The translations under genes and the position numbers were made by a program. From contig JAILNL010000121.1 of the NCBI GenBank assembly GCA_024691625.1, positions 1 to 7,350 of the forward strand: a DNA stretch of 7,350 nucleotides, given 5' to 3'. Each line of letters starts with the position of its first letter. Within the stretch, counting starts at the first letter, position 1. This document shows positions 1-5,938 of the stretch, in pieces. The notes under the pieces are model-generated. The model was given only the letters and a program-made list of their open reading frames with translations. It made no database searches and was not told where the DNA came from. This DNA is from Schwartzia sp. (in: firmicutes) (GTDB taxonomy: Bacteria; Bacillota; Negativicutes; Selenomonadales; Selenomonadaceae).

Positions 1-318
1 CATGCTTATTTCTTTGTTATCGTCAACAGCGGTACCGCAGGAGGACTGAAAAATGTTGCGCCTCTTGCAAAGCTTGATGACGGAAAGCTGGATTTGATTG
101 TTGTCAAAAAATGCAGCCTTCCGTGCTTTGTTGCCTTGGCAAAAGATGTTGTTTCGGGAAATGTACGTCCTGACGACCCGAATCTTTTATATGTTCAGGC
201 AAAAAAAATCACAGTCGATGCGGGCGAAGCCGTAGAGGGAGACCTCGACGGAGAGAAGGGACCGTCTCTTCCTATGAAGGTGGAAACTATTCCGCACGCG
301 ATTGAGATGTTCTACTAA
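1..318 (+). CDS. Diacylglycerol kinase / YegS-BmrU family lipid kinase, C-terminal part (5' end outside window)
   Basis: The frame is open from base 1 to the TAA at 316-318, giving 105 residues with no start in view, so this is the C-terminal third of a protein that begins upstream. Visible features match the C-terminal beta-rich domain of the diacylglycerol-kinase catalytic family (DgkB, BmrU, YegS): an NSGTAGG stretch at local residues 9-15, an APLAKLDDGKLDL segment at 20-32 (family form 'aP.A...DG.Ldv'), and a conserved DGE at 83-85 followed by a Pro. These enzymes phosphorylate a lipid such as diacylglycerol on the inner face of the membrane using ATP. The ATP-binding N-terminal domain cannot be checked here. 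The gene ends 17 bases before cobS, so the two may be co-transcribed, although no functional link to cobalamin is evident. The family is fairly certain; the lipid substrate is not known. Confidence 0.8.
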   Translation, partial: HAYFFVIVNSGTAGGLKNVAPLAKLDDGKLDLIVVKKCSLPCFVALAKDVVSGNVRPDDPNLLYVQAKKITVDAGEAVEGDLDGEKGPSLPMKVETIPHAIEMFY

Positions 319-335
319 AATCAAGGGGTTTTGGG

Positions 336-1100
336 ATGCGTGCTTTTTTTATCGGACTGCAGTTTTTGACGCGTCTTTGTATCGTAAAACAGGATAACTG
401 GACAGAGCAGGATTTCGGCTCCAGCGTGAAATTCTTTCCGCTTATCGGTGCCGTGCTCGGTGCGATTTACGCGGGGGCAGCATATCTTATGACGGCGCTT
501 CTGCCATCGTACGGAGTGGTTTTGCCACCGCACCTCGTGACCGTTGTGCTACTGGTACTGCCCATTCTGATGTCAGGCGGGATTTTCTGCGACGGCTTCA
601 TGGATACTATGGACGGAGTTTTTTCAGGCCGTTCCCGTGAACGCATGCTGGAAATCATGAAGGACAGCTGTGTCGGCTCAAATGCGGTATTTTGCTTTGT
701 TGCGCTTATGCTTTTGGAGTGGGGAACACTTCTTGATATGAAACCGTCTCTTTTAGTACCTGCGCTCTTTGCGATGCCGATAATTGCACGTTTTATGGTC
801 GTAATCGAAATACGCCGTTTCCCGCTTGCACGTCCTGACGGACTGGGAAGAATGTTTTCTGATTATTCAACGGCGAATACTCTTCCGATTGCGCTCTTAA
901 CAACACTTCTGCTGCTTGCGCCGTTAGGGATTAAAGCATTTGTTTGTCTCGCTGTGGGTACTGCGTTTACATATTTTTTCGCGGGCTACGTCACGAAAAG
1001 AATCGGCGGCATGACAGGGGATGTTTACGGAGCAACTGCTACGCTTACTGAAGCGCTTGTACTGCTGACATATCTGGTGGCAGACAGATTTATTCAATAG
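336..1100 (+). CDS. cobS: Adenosylcobinamide-GDP ribazoletransferase (cobalamin-5'-phosphate synthase) CobS
   Basis: This integral membrane enzyme joins adenosylcobinamide-GDP to alpha-ribazole (or its 5'-phosphate), releasing GMP, the step that completes the nucleotide loop of cobalamin. The 254-residue length is usual for the family. The start MRAFFIGLQFLTRL is typical of CobS N-termini. The acidic signature CDGFMDTMDG at residues 85-94 places Asp86, Asp90 and Asp93 where the family has its DG.aDt.DG motif, followed by SGRSRERMLEIMKDS at 97-111, also characteristic. Near the C-terminus GGMTGDVYGA (224-233) matches the family GG.tGD..GA motif. Hydrophobic membrane segments are visible around 34-57, 65-83, 117-133, 138-156, 183-216 and 237-249. 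The ATG at 336 has an AAGGGG ribosome site at 323-328, seven bases upstream. The gene lies 17 bases after the lipid kinase and 22 bases before the threonine kinase gene, consistent with one transcript. Confidence 0.95.
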   Translation: MRAFFIGLQFLTRLCIVKQDNWTEQDFGSSVKFFPLIGAVLGAIYAGAAYLMTALLPSYGVVLPPHLVTVVLLVLPILMSGGIFCDGFMDTMDGVFSGRSRERMLEIMKDSCVGSNAVFCFVALMLLEWGTLLDMKPSLLVPALFAMPIIARFMVVIEIRRFPLARPDGLGRMFSDYSTANTLPIALLTTLLLLAPLGIKAFVCLAVGTAFTYFFAGYVTKRIGGMTGDVYGATATLTEALVLLTYLVADRFIQ

Positions 1101-1122
1101 AACGAATGGGAGAAGAAACTCC

Positions 1123-1986
1123 ATGAAGCTGACAGTCAAGGTACCGGGATCATGCGGCGAGCTTGTGCAGGGAACCCGAAAGGGTGTCCCGTTTCTCGTG
1201 ACATGCCCGGTAAATTTATATACAACAGTTATTGTTACTGATGAAGCCGTATACAGAAAAGGACTCGGCGCGAAAGCAGAAAAGGCTCTTGAACGTACGC
1301 TGCATTATCTTGGGGAAGCATCTTTTCCGTATGGGATTGCGCTTTCGTCAGAGCTGCCCATAGGTAAGGGCATGGCATCATCAAGCGCGGATATTGCTGC
1401 CGTTTGCTACGCGGTGGCGGCGGTGTTCGGGCATGAGATTACTGCTCCTGAGGTGTCACGTATTGCTGCGGGCATTGAGCCTACTGACGGCATTTTTTTT
1501 GAAGGTGTAGTGCGCCTTAACCACATGACGGGCGAATGCTATGAATCACTGGGAGAGCTGCCACGTATGCAGATTGCGATTTTTGATACAGGCGGGGCGG
1601 TGGATACACTTGCTTTTCACCAGCGTGATGATCTCAGTGAGCTCAGCGTAAAAAACGAAGAGCAGACCGAAGCCGCGCTGGCACTTTTGGCAGAACCCCG
1701 TACGGCGGCGTCCATTGCGGCAGCGGCAACGAAAAGTGCCCTTGCAAATCAGGCTATTTTACACAAAGCGCAGCTTTCGGAAATTATCGCGGAATCCCGC
1801 ACTCTTGGGGCTCTTGGCGTCAATGTAGCGCATAGCGGCACGATATTGGGCGTCCTGTTTTCTCCCGAGCGTAAAAAGCTTTTCGTGGAGACACAGGCTG
1901 CCGTTTTACAGAAAAAATTCCCGCATCTTACATTTCTCCAGAGTGCGGAGCTCATATCGGGCGGAACCATTATAGAGAAGGAGTAA
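1123..1986 (+). CDS. pduX: L-threonine kinase, PduX-type GHMP kinase
   Basis: PduX-type enzymes phosphorylate L-threonine with ATP to L-threonine O-3-phosphate, the precursor of the aminopropanol linker of cobalamin. The 287-residue protein opens with VKVPGSCGELVQG (5-17), the N-terminal GHMP motif in the form seen in PduX. The ATP-binding glycine/serine loop PIGKGMASSSAD lies at 79-90 (family P..kGmaSSsAD), and a C-terminal GHMP motif 3, VAHSGTILGVLF, lies at 235-246. A conserved IEPTDGIFFEG stretch is at 118-128. The ATG at 1123 follows a GGGAGA site at 1108-1113. The stop is four bases before the cobD start, and the ribosome site of cobD lies inside the last codons of this gene, suggesting translational coupling. 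The neighbour CobD uses exactly the product of this enzyme, which supports the threonine-kinase assignment over other GHMP kinases such as homoserine kinase. Members outside the pdu operon also carry the name PduX, so the symbol is by family. Confidence 0.88.
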   Translation: MKLTVKVPGSCGELVQGTRKGVPFLVTCPVNLYTTVIVTDEAVYRKGLGAKAEKALERTLHYLGEASFPYGIALSSELPIGKGMASSSADIAAVCYAVAAVFGHEITAPEVSRIAAGIEPTDGIFFEGVVRLNHMTGECYESLGELPRMQIAIFDTGGAVDTLAFHQRDDLSELSVKNEEQTEAALALLAEPRTAASIAAAATKSALANQAILHKAQLSEIIAESRTLGALGVNVAHSGTILGVLFSPERKKLFVETQAAVLQKKFPHLTFLQSAELISGGTIIEKE

Positions 1987-1990
1987 TCCT

Positions 1991-3052
1991 ATGGAAAACA
2001 GATTCGTGCATGGCGGAAATGTATATTGCGAAGGAGCACCGGAGGGCGGCTGGAGAGATTTCAGTGCCAATATTAATCCTCTGGGGCTGGCATCGTCCGT
2101 GCGGACAGCGGTTGCAGATTCCATAGATGATATTATTCATTATCCTGACCCAAGCGGAAAAGCGTTGAAGGAAGCGCTTTCTGACTTTTACGGAGTTCCT
2201 GCGGATTATTTTGTTCTTGGAAACGGCGCGGCGGAGCTTTTTTATGTGCTTTTTCATACAGAGCATCCGAAAAAGGTTCTGCTTCCGATACCGTCCTTCA
2301 GTGAGTACGAGCGTGCGGCGCTGGCAGCAGGAGCAGACGTAGTCTATCATACGCTGAAAGAGGAAGAGGATTTCGTTCTTTCTGTGGATTCTGTAGAGCT
2401 TGAGGGCATTGACTGCATTCTTCTGGGTAATCCGAATAACCCTACAGGTAATATGCTTAAAAGTGCAGAACTGGAAAAGCTCATTAAAAAAGCCGGATTA
2501 ACCGGAACAATTGTCGCCGTAGATGAATCTTTTCTTGATTTTCGTGAGGACGAGGATGCATATTCCGTTCGCTCGCTTACTGCAAAATACGATAATCTCA
2601 TAATACTTCGTTCGCTTACGAAATTTTACGCGCTCCCGGGGCTGCGCCTTGGTTTTGCAGTTACAAATCCGAACCGCGCGGAAAAGATGGACATGGGGAA
2701 AGACCCATGGAACGTGAACCTTCCTGCTCAGAGAGCAGGTGTTGCGGCACTTAAGGATACGGAGTATCAGAAAAAATCACAGAAACTGGTTGCGGAGGAA
2801 TGCGCAAGATTTGCAGGAGAGCTTCGCACGATTTCGGGATTTAAGGTATTTGAACCGACGGTCAATTTTATACTTATCCATCTTGGAGAAGAGTGGGAAA
2901 GCTCCGCAGCTTTCTGCGCCCGAATGCGCGAAAAAGGCTTTCTCCTGCGTGACTGTTCTAACTACCCCGGACTGGATAATATGTTTGTCCGCGTCGCGGT
3001 CAAAACAAAAGAAGAAAATGAAGAACTTTTGGCGGCCTTGCGGTCGCTGTGA
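1991..3052 (+). CDS. cobD: L-threonine-O-3-phosphate decarboxylase CobD (fold-type I PLP enzyme)
   Basis: This PLP enzyme decarboxylates L-threonine O-3-phosphate to (R)-1-amino-2-propanol O-2-phosphate for attachment to cobyric acid. At 353 residues it has typical CobD length and begins with the characteristic HGGN (7-10), then FSANINPLG (24-32) and YPDP (51-54). The aminotransferase-fold motifs follow in order: GNGAAELF (77-84) for the phosphate loop, GNPNNPTG (146-153), VDESFLDF (177-184) with Asp178 to bind the pyridine nitrogen, and SLTKFYALPGLRLGF (208-222) with the Schiff-base Lys211. FVRVAV at 332-337 has Arg334 at the usual substrate-carboxylate position. The start ATG follows an AAGGAG site (1978-1983) inside the end of pduX. 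The close relative histidinol-phosphate aminotransferase HisC is the main alternative, but the N-terminal HGGN motif and the pduX/cobS neighbours favour CobD. In some nomenclatures cobD names a different enzyme (cobinamide-phosphate synthase, CbiB). Confidence 0.92.
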   Translation: MENRFVHGGNVYCEGAPEGGWRDFSANINPLGLASSVRTAVADSIDDIIHYPDPSGKALKEALSDFYGVPADYFVLGNGAAELFYVLFHTEHPKKVLLPIPSFSEYERAALAAGADVVYHTLKEEEDFVLSVDSVELEGIDCILLGNPNNPTGNMLKSAELEKLIKKAGLTGTIVAVDESFLDFREDEDAYSVRSLTAKYDNLIILRSLTKFYALPGLRLGFAVTNPNRAEKMDMGKDPWNVNLPAQRAGVAALKDTEYQKKSQKLVAEECARFAGELRTISGFKVFEPTVNFILIHLGEEWESSAAFCARMREKGFLLRDCSNYPGLDNMFVRVAVKTKEENEELLAALRSL

Positions 3053-3058
3053 ATTTTT

Positions 3059-3090
3059 GGCAGATGTCTTACGGCATCTGCTTTTTGTTT
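3059..3090 (+). terminator. Rho-independent terminator ending the cobalamin gene run
   Basis: A hairpin begins seven bases after the cobD stop. GCAGATGTC (3060-3068) pairs with GGCATCTGC (3073-3081) around a TTAC loop, giving nine pairs with one G-T wobble, and a further G-T pair at 3059/3082 is possible. The tract TTTTTGTTT follows immediately. The minus strand has no T tract after the stem, so the element acts for + strand transcription only. Confidence 0.88.
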
Positions 3091-3123
3091 GAAAATTCAA
3101 TTAAAAAGCAGGAAATTCTTTTT

Positions 3124-3153
3124 TTGTGTCAAATATATCCCTAGTGTGAAAAT
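3124..3153 (+). promoter_or_regulatory. Possible sigma-70-type promoter for the exported decarboxylase gene
   Basis: TTGTGT (3124-3129) could be a -35 element and GAAAAT (3148-3153) a -10 element, 18 bases apart, with an extended-10 style TG at 3145-3146. Both hexamers are weak matches to TTGACA/TATAAT. The position is sensible: after the upstream terminator and 32 bases before the start codon. A promoter is expected somewhere in this gap, but these exact boxes are tentative. Confidence 0.35.
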
Positions 3154-3185
3154 TATTTTGTTCAAGTTGAACGGGAGGGAAAAGA

Positions 3186-4442
3186 ATGAGGTTTATTCAG
3201 GCTAAAGGGGTAAAAAAAGCGGCAGGTATTTTGGCTGCTGCGGTCATTTTGGGGATTTCCTGCAGCACAGCATATTCAGCTCCGACCTCGGAGGAACAGG
3301 CGGTACTTGATAAATATGCTGAGTATATTGACACGCACAAGGCGTATGATTTCGGCTATCCTGCCAATCATGATATCCATCTGACTGAGTTTTACAAATG
3401 GTATCTGGATTCTCATTCATACATGGCTATGGTAAATAATGCCGGAGATCCGTTTGAGATTCATGAGGGCGGTCACCTCAATGCGCTGAAATTTGAGCGT
3501 GCTGTCATTGATTTCTTCGGACCGCATTATGGTTTTGATCTGGATAATCTTTGGGGCCTTGTCACGTTTAGCGGAACTGACGGAAACAGCCACGGAATTT
3601 ATTTCGGCTCAAAATATCTTGAGAAGAAAACGCAGAAAAAACCTGTTATGTATGTATCGGATGCAGCGCATTATTCCAACATGCGTCTGGCCGATGTGCA
3701 GAATATTGACCTCGTGCTTGTACCTTCAGATGAGCATGGACGTATGATTCCAGAAGAACTTGAAAGCAGACTTGTTCCGGACCGTCCTGCACTTATGGTG
3801 TATGCAATGGGAACAACATTCAAGGGTGGCGTTGATGATATGGATGCATTGAACGCTGTCCTGGCAAAATATCCTGATATCGAGGTATACCGTCATGTAG
3901 ATGCTGCGCTCTTCGGAGGATATCTCCCATATACACAGTATAAGGATGCTGTTAACCGTAAGGTTCACCCGTTTGATTCAATAGCAGTCAGCGGTCACAA
4001 GTTCTTCGGCATGGATGAGCCGGCCGGTATTTTCCTTACGACAATGGATGTCAAACAAAATCAGAATCCGTATAATGTCACATACTTAGACGGCAGTATG
4101 CCGATGATTAATTGTTCCCGCTCTGCTTTATCTCCGCTGAAGCTTTTATGGATTATACGTAAATACGGAGAAAAAGGGTTCACAGAGCAGGCACAAGATA
4201 TGCTGGAGCGCGCCGCATGGCTTAAGACACAGTTGGATGAGATGGGCTGGAAGGCATGGATTGAACCCATGTCAAACACCGTTTATTTCAAACGTCCGTC
4301 CAAGGCTATTGTAGAAAAATATGACCTTGCTCCGGATTTTGATGCGCGTCTTGGAGGCGAGTTATCCCACATCGTTGTTATGCAGCATGTAAAAATGGAT
4401 AAGCTTCAGGAGTTCATCAACGATTTGAAAAAAGAAAAATGA
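3186..4442 (+). CDS. Exported histidine-decarboxylase-like PLP-dependent (group II) decarboxylase
   Basis: The protein has 418 residues. Residues 1-31 look like a Sec signal peptide: basic start (Arg2, Lys7, Lys10, Lys11), hydrophobic core about 12-25, and a possible AYS|AP cleavage after Ser31. No twin-arginine motif is present. Cys26 sits in LGISC, which fits a relaxed lipobox, so a lipoprotein is a weaker alternative. The mature part (about 387 residues) matches the length and motif order of Morganella-type PLP histidine decarboxylase: FSGTDGN (128-134) for cofactor phosphate; AHYS (161-164) with the ring-stacking His162; MGTTFKGGVDD (208-218); HVDAAL (237-242) with Asp239 for the pyridine nitrogen; SGHKFFG (269-275) with Schiff-base Lys272; a late SNTVYFKRPSKAIVEKYDLA block (363-382); and IVVMQHV (396-402). 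The family removes CO2 from an amino acid, histidine giving histamine in characterised members. Substrate is not proven by motifs; related enzymes decarboxylate other amino acids. GGGAGGG (3173-3179) serves the ATG. It is flanked by terminators and looks monocistronic. Confidence 0.82.
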   Translation: MRFIQAKGVKKAAGILAAAVILGISCSTAYSAPTSEEQAVLDKYAEYIDTHKAYDFGYPANHDIHLTEFYKWYLDSHSYMAMVNNAGDPFEIHEGGHLNALKFERAVIDFFGPHYGFDLDNLWGLVTFSGTDGNSHGIYFGSKYLEKKTQKKPVMYVSDAAHYSNMRLADVQNIDLVLVPSDEHGRMIPEELESRLVPDRPALMVYAMGTTFKGGVDDMDALNAVLAKYPDIEVYRHVDAALFGGYLPYTQYKDAVNRKVHPFDSIAVSGHKFFGMDEPAGIFLTTMDVKQNQNPYNVTYLDGSMPMINCSRSALSPLKLLWIIRKYGEKGFTEQAQDMLERAAWLKTQLDEMGWKAWIEPMSNTVYFKRPSKAIVEKYDLAPDFDARLGGELSHIVVMQHVKMDKLQEFINDLKKEK

Positions 4443-4449
4443 TATGTTT

Positions 4450-4485
4450 CGGCAGATGCCAATACAGGTGTCTGCCGATTTTTTT
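4450..4485 (+). terminator. Strong Rho-independent terminator after the decarboxylase gene
   Basis: CGGCAGATGCC (4450-4460) pairs with GGTGTCTGCCG (4467-4477) around the loop AATACA, giving eleven pairs with two G-T wobbles. A single A and then seven T (4479-4485) follow. It starts eight bases after the stop codon, the expected place for a terminator of a single-gene transcript. Confidence 0.92.
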
Positions 4486-4486
4486 A

Positions 4487-4516
4487 TCGGCAAAACTGGG
4501 ATAAAGGCGTTATAAT
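4487..4516 (+). promoter_or_regulatory. Sigma-70-type promoter for the S66 peptidase gene
   Basis: A consensus -10 hexamer TATAAT lies at 4511-4516, in an AT-rich run extending to about 4530. The best-placed -35 is TCGGCA (4487-4492), four of six matches to TTGACA with an 18-base spacer. Transcription would start near 4523, leaving a leader of roughly 34 bases that carries a near-perfect AGGAGGT ribosome site (4545-4551) five bases before the ATG at 4557. The -35 overlaps the right arm of a second hairpin just after the terminator. Confidence 0.6.
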
Positions 4517-4556
4517 ATAATATATAAATTAGTTTCATTTTGTCAGGAGGTGGATT

Positions 4557-5744
4557 ATGAGGAAAATTGCAGTTGTGATTCTTGTTTTTGTGTTTTTATT
4601 CGGGTTTCAGTCAGTGTACAATACTGTGGCAGCAGCAAACAGCAGCAGTGACGATGGAAATCTGAGCGATTCCGGTATAATGTCATTTCGGCATCAGCAC
4701 ACGGGGACGTCAACAAAAGGGAAAAAGCAGGATAAAAAAGACAAAGAACCTGCTGCATCTGTAACAGAACGGCGTCAAAGAGGTAAAACCCTTAAACCGG
4801 GCGACTGCATAGGTATTGTGGCGCCTGCTTCGGGTATCAACGGGTATGGCGGCTATCTGACAGAGGCGGTGAAATATCTTAAGGATCTCGGGTATCGCGT
4901 AAAGGTAGCAGATGGAGCAAAGGATTACGTCTATGATTACCTTGACGGACATTATCTTCAATGCGCTTTAGATCTTACGCAAATGTTTGCTGATGATGAT
5001 ATTGCTGCAATAGTGTGCCTGCGTGGCGGATATGGCTCCATGTGCATGCTTGATGAGATGGGGAAAGAGGATTTTGACATAATTAAAAAACACCCAAAGC
5101 TGTTCATCGGATACAGTGATATTACCGCACTTCATAATGTGCTTGGCGAGCGGTGCAATCTGGTTACAATTCACGGAGCTATGGCTGTAAGTATTGGCGG
5201 CGGAGGGAGTTATTTTTCACTGGAAGAATTTGAAAAAGGGATACAGAGAACGAAAACCCAGATACCGGAATCCGAAGCCTGGAAAATTACGTCAGTCACA
5301 TACGGTGAAGCCGAGGGCCTTCTTGTGGGAGGAAATCTCAGCATGATTGCGGCTACATGCGGAACGCCGTACGAGCTGAAGGGTGACAGTGGTATTTTAG
5401 TGCTTGAGGAAACCGACGAGGATGCTTACCGTGTCGATCGGATGATGCGGCAGCTTTATTCAAACGGTCTTTTGAAACGGGTAAACGGAATTGCCTATGG
5501 AGAGTTTGATAATGGCAGAAATGACCCGGGAGAGCCGCCCATAGAAGAAATCCTCAAATATTACGCGCAGCTTGCGGGAAAACCTGCAATACGCGGTATT
5601 CCTGTGGGGCATGGAGAGAAAAATATGTTTCTTCCGCTGGGCGTCAAAGTAAAAATCAGTGCAGGAAAGAACGGGGAAGGAAGCCTGGAATTTCTTGAGG
5701 ATTATGCGGTAGAGCCTTCAAAAGAAAACATAAAAAAGAAGTGA
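4557..5744 (+). CDS. Exported S66-family serine peptidase (LD-carboxypeptidase / MccF-like)
   Basis: S66 enzymes include LdcA, which removes the terminal D-Ala from murein tetrapeptides in the cytoplasm, and MccF, which inactivates microcin C. The catalytic domain (about residues 77-380) starts with LKPGDCIGIVAPAS (79-92) and shows CLRGGYGSMCML (154-165), GYSDIT (185-190) with nucleophile Ser187, EGLLVGGNLSMI (253-264), GILVLEETDEDAYRVDRMM (279-297) with likely triad Glu284, and IPVGHGEKN (348-356) with likely triad His352. All three triad members are therefore in place by comparison with LdcA. Unlike cytoplasmic LdcA (about 300 residues) this protein has 395: residues 1-27 look like a Sec signal peptide (Arg2, Lys3, core 4-19, AAA|N cleavage after Ala27), then about 50 hydrophilic residues rich in Ser, Asp, Lys and Arg before the domain, and a Lys-rich tail. 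It probably acts outside the cytoplasm or tethered to the membrane. The exact substrate is unknown. Confidence 0.87.
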   Translation: MRKIAVVILVFVFLFGFQSVYNTVAAANSSSDDGNLSDSGIMSFRHQHTGTSTKGKKQDKKDKEPAASVTERRQRGKTLKPGDCIGIVAPASGINGYGGYLTEAVKYLKDLGYRVKVADGAKDYVYDYLDGHYLQCALDLTQMFADDDIAAIVCLRGGYGSMCMLDEMGKEDFDIIKKHPKLFIGYSDITALHNVLGERCNLVTIHGAMAVSIGGGGSYFSLEEFEKGIQRTKTQIPESEAWKITSVTYGEAEGLLVGGNLSMIAATCGTPYELKGDSGILVLEETDEDAYRVDRMMRQLYSNGLLKRVNGIAYGEFDNGRNDPGEPPIEEILKYYAQLAGKPAIRGIPVGHGEKNMFLPLGVKVKISAGKNGEGSLEFLEDYAVEPSKENIKKK

Positions 5745-5771
5745 CATCACGTTAATATCGAAAATCATTGC

Positions 5772-5828
5772 AAATCATTCGGTCTTGCGGATATTTATAC
5801 CGCGCGGCCGGATGATTTCTTTATTTTC
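5772..5828 (+). terminator. Long hairpin, probable terminator after the S66 peptidase gene
   Basis: Bases 5772-5784 pair with 5806-5818 (thirteen pairs, two of them G-T), and the inner GCGG (5787-5790) pairs with CCGC (5800-5803), next to one G-T and one mismatch, around the loop ATATTTATA. The following sequence CTTTATTTTC is T-rich but interrupted, so termination efficiency is less certain than for the other two hairpins. It lies 27 bases past the stop codon and well upstream of the next promoter. Confidence 0.65.
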
Positions 5829-5861
5829 TATGACAATGCGGTTTTTTGGGTGCAAAGTCTA

Positions 5862-5891
5862 TTGAAGCATAGGAAATGAATGTGCTATACT
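5862..5891 (+). promoter_or_regulatory. Sigma-70-type promoter for the M20 amidohydrolase gene
   Basis: TTGAAG (5862-5867) and TATACT (5886-5891) are separated by 18 bases, and TG at 5883-5884 forms an extended -10 (TGCTATACT). Four of six -35 bases and five of six -10 bases match consensus. Transcription would begin near 5898, giving a leader of about 40 bases. Confidence 0.65.
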
Positions 5892-5926
5892 GAAAAAGTT
5901 ATAGGAAGTGGACAAATGTTGACTAT

Positions 5927-5935
5927 GAGGGTGAT
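5927..5935 (+). promoter_or_regulatory. Ribosome binding site supporting a GTG start
   Basis: GAGGGTGAT differs at one base from GGAGGTGAT, the complement of the 16S rRNA 3' end. It ends three bases before GTG 5939. The alternative in-frame ATG at 5954 has only a loose purine run before it, so the GTG is preferred. The frame is closed upstream by TGA at 5891. Confidence 0.65.
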
Positions 5936-5938
5936 TGT

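Noticed and set aside
1..335. Cobalamin riboswitch ahead of cobS
   Set aside because: The sequence before cobS is coding for the lipid kinase, with only 17 non-coding bases. Any riboswitch would have to lie upstream of the window.
1970..2350. Minus-strand open frame of 126 codons
   Set aside because: It lies wholly opposite the end of pduX and the start of cobD, has no recognisable motif, and its composition is that of an antisense shadow.
1991..3052. Histidinol-phosphate aminotransferase (HisC) as identity of the PLP enzyme
   Set aside because: The HGGN N-terminal motif and position directly after a PduX-type threonine kinase and cobS favour threonine-phosphate decarboxylase.
2777..3100. 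Minus-strand open frame running across the terminator after cobD
   Set aside because: It is antisense to cobD and passes through the terminator hairpin. No domain is recognisable.
3186..3230. Twin-arginine (Tat) signal on the decarboxylase
   Set aside because: The N-terminal region has scattered Lys and one Arg but no RR pair, so Tat export with bound cofactor is not supported.
4497..4530. AT-rich run as a repeat or origin element
   Set aside because: It is short and is explained by the TATAAT promoter region of the S66 gene. No iterated repeats were found.
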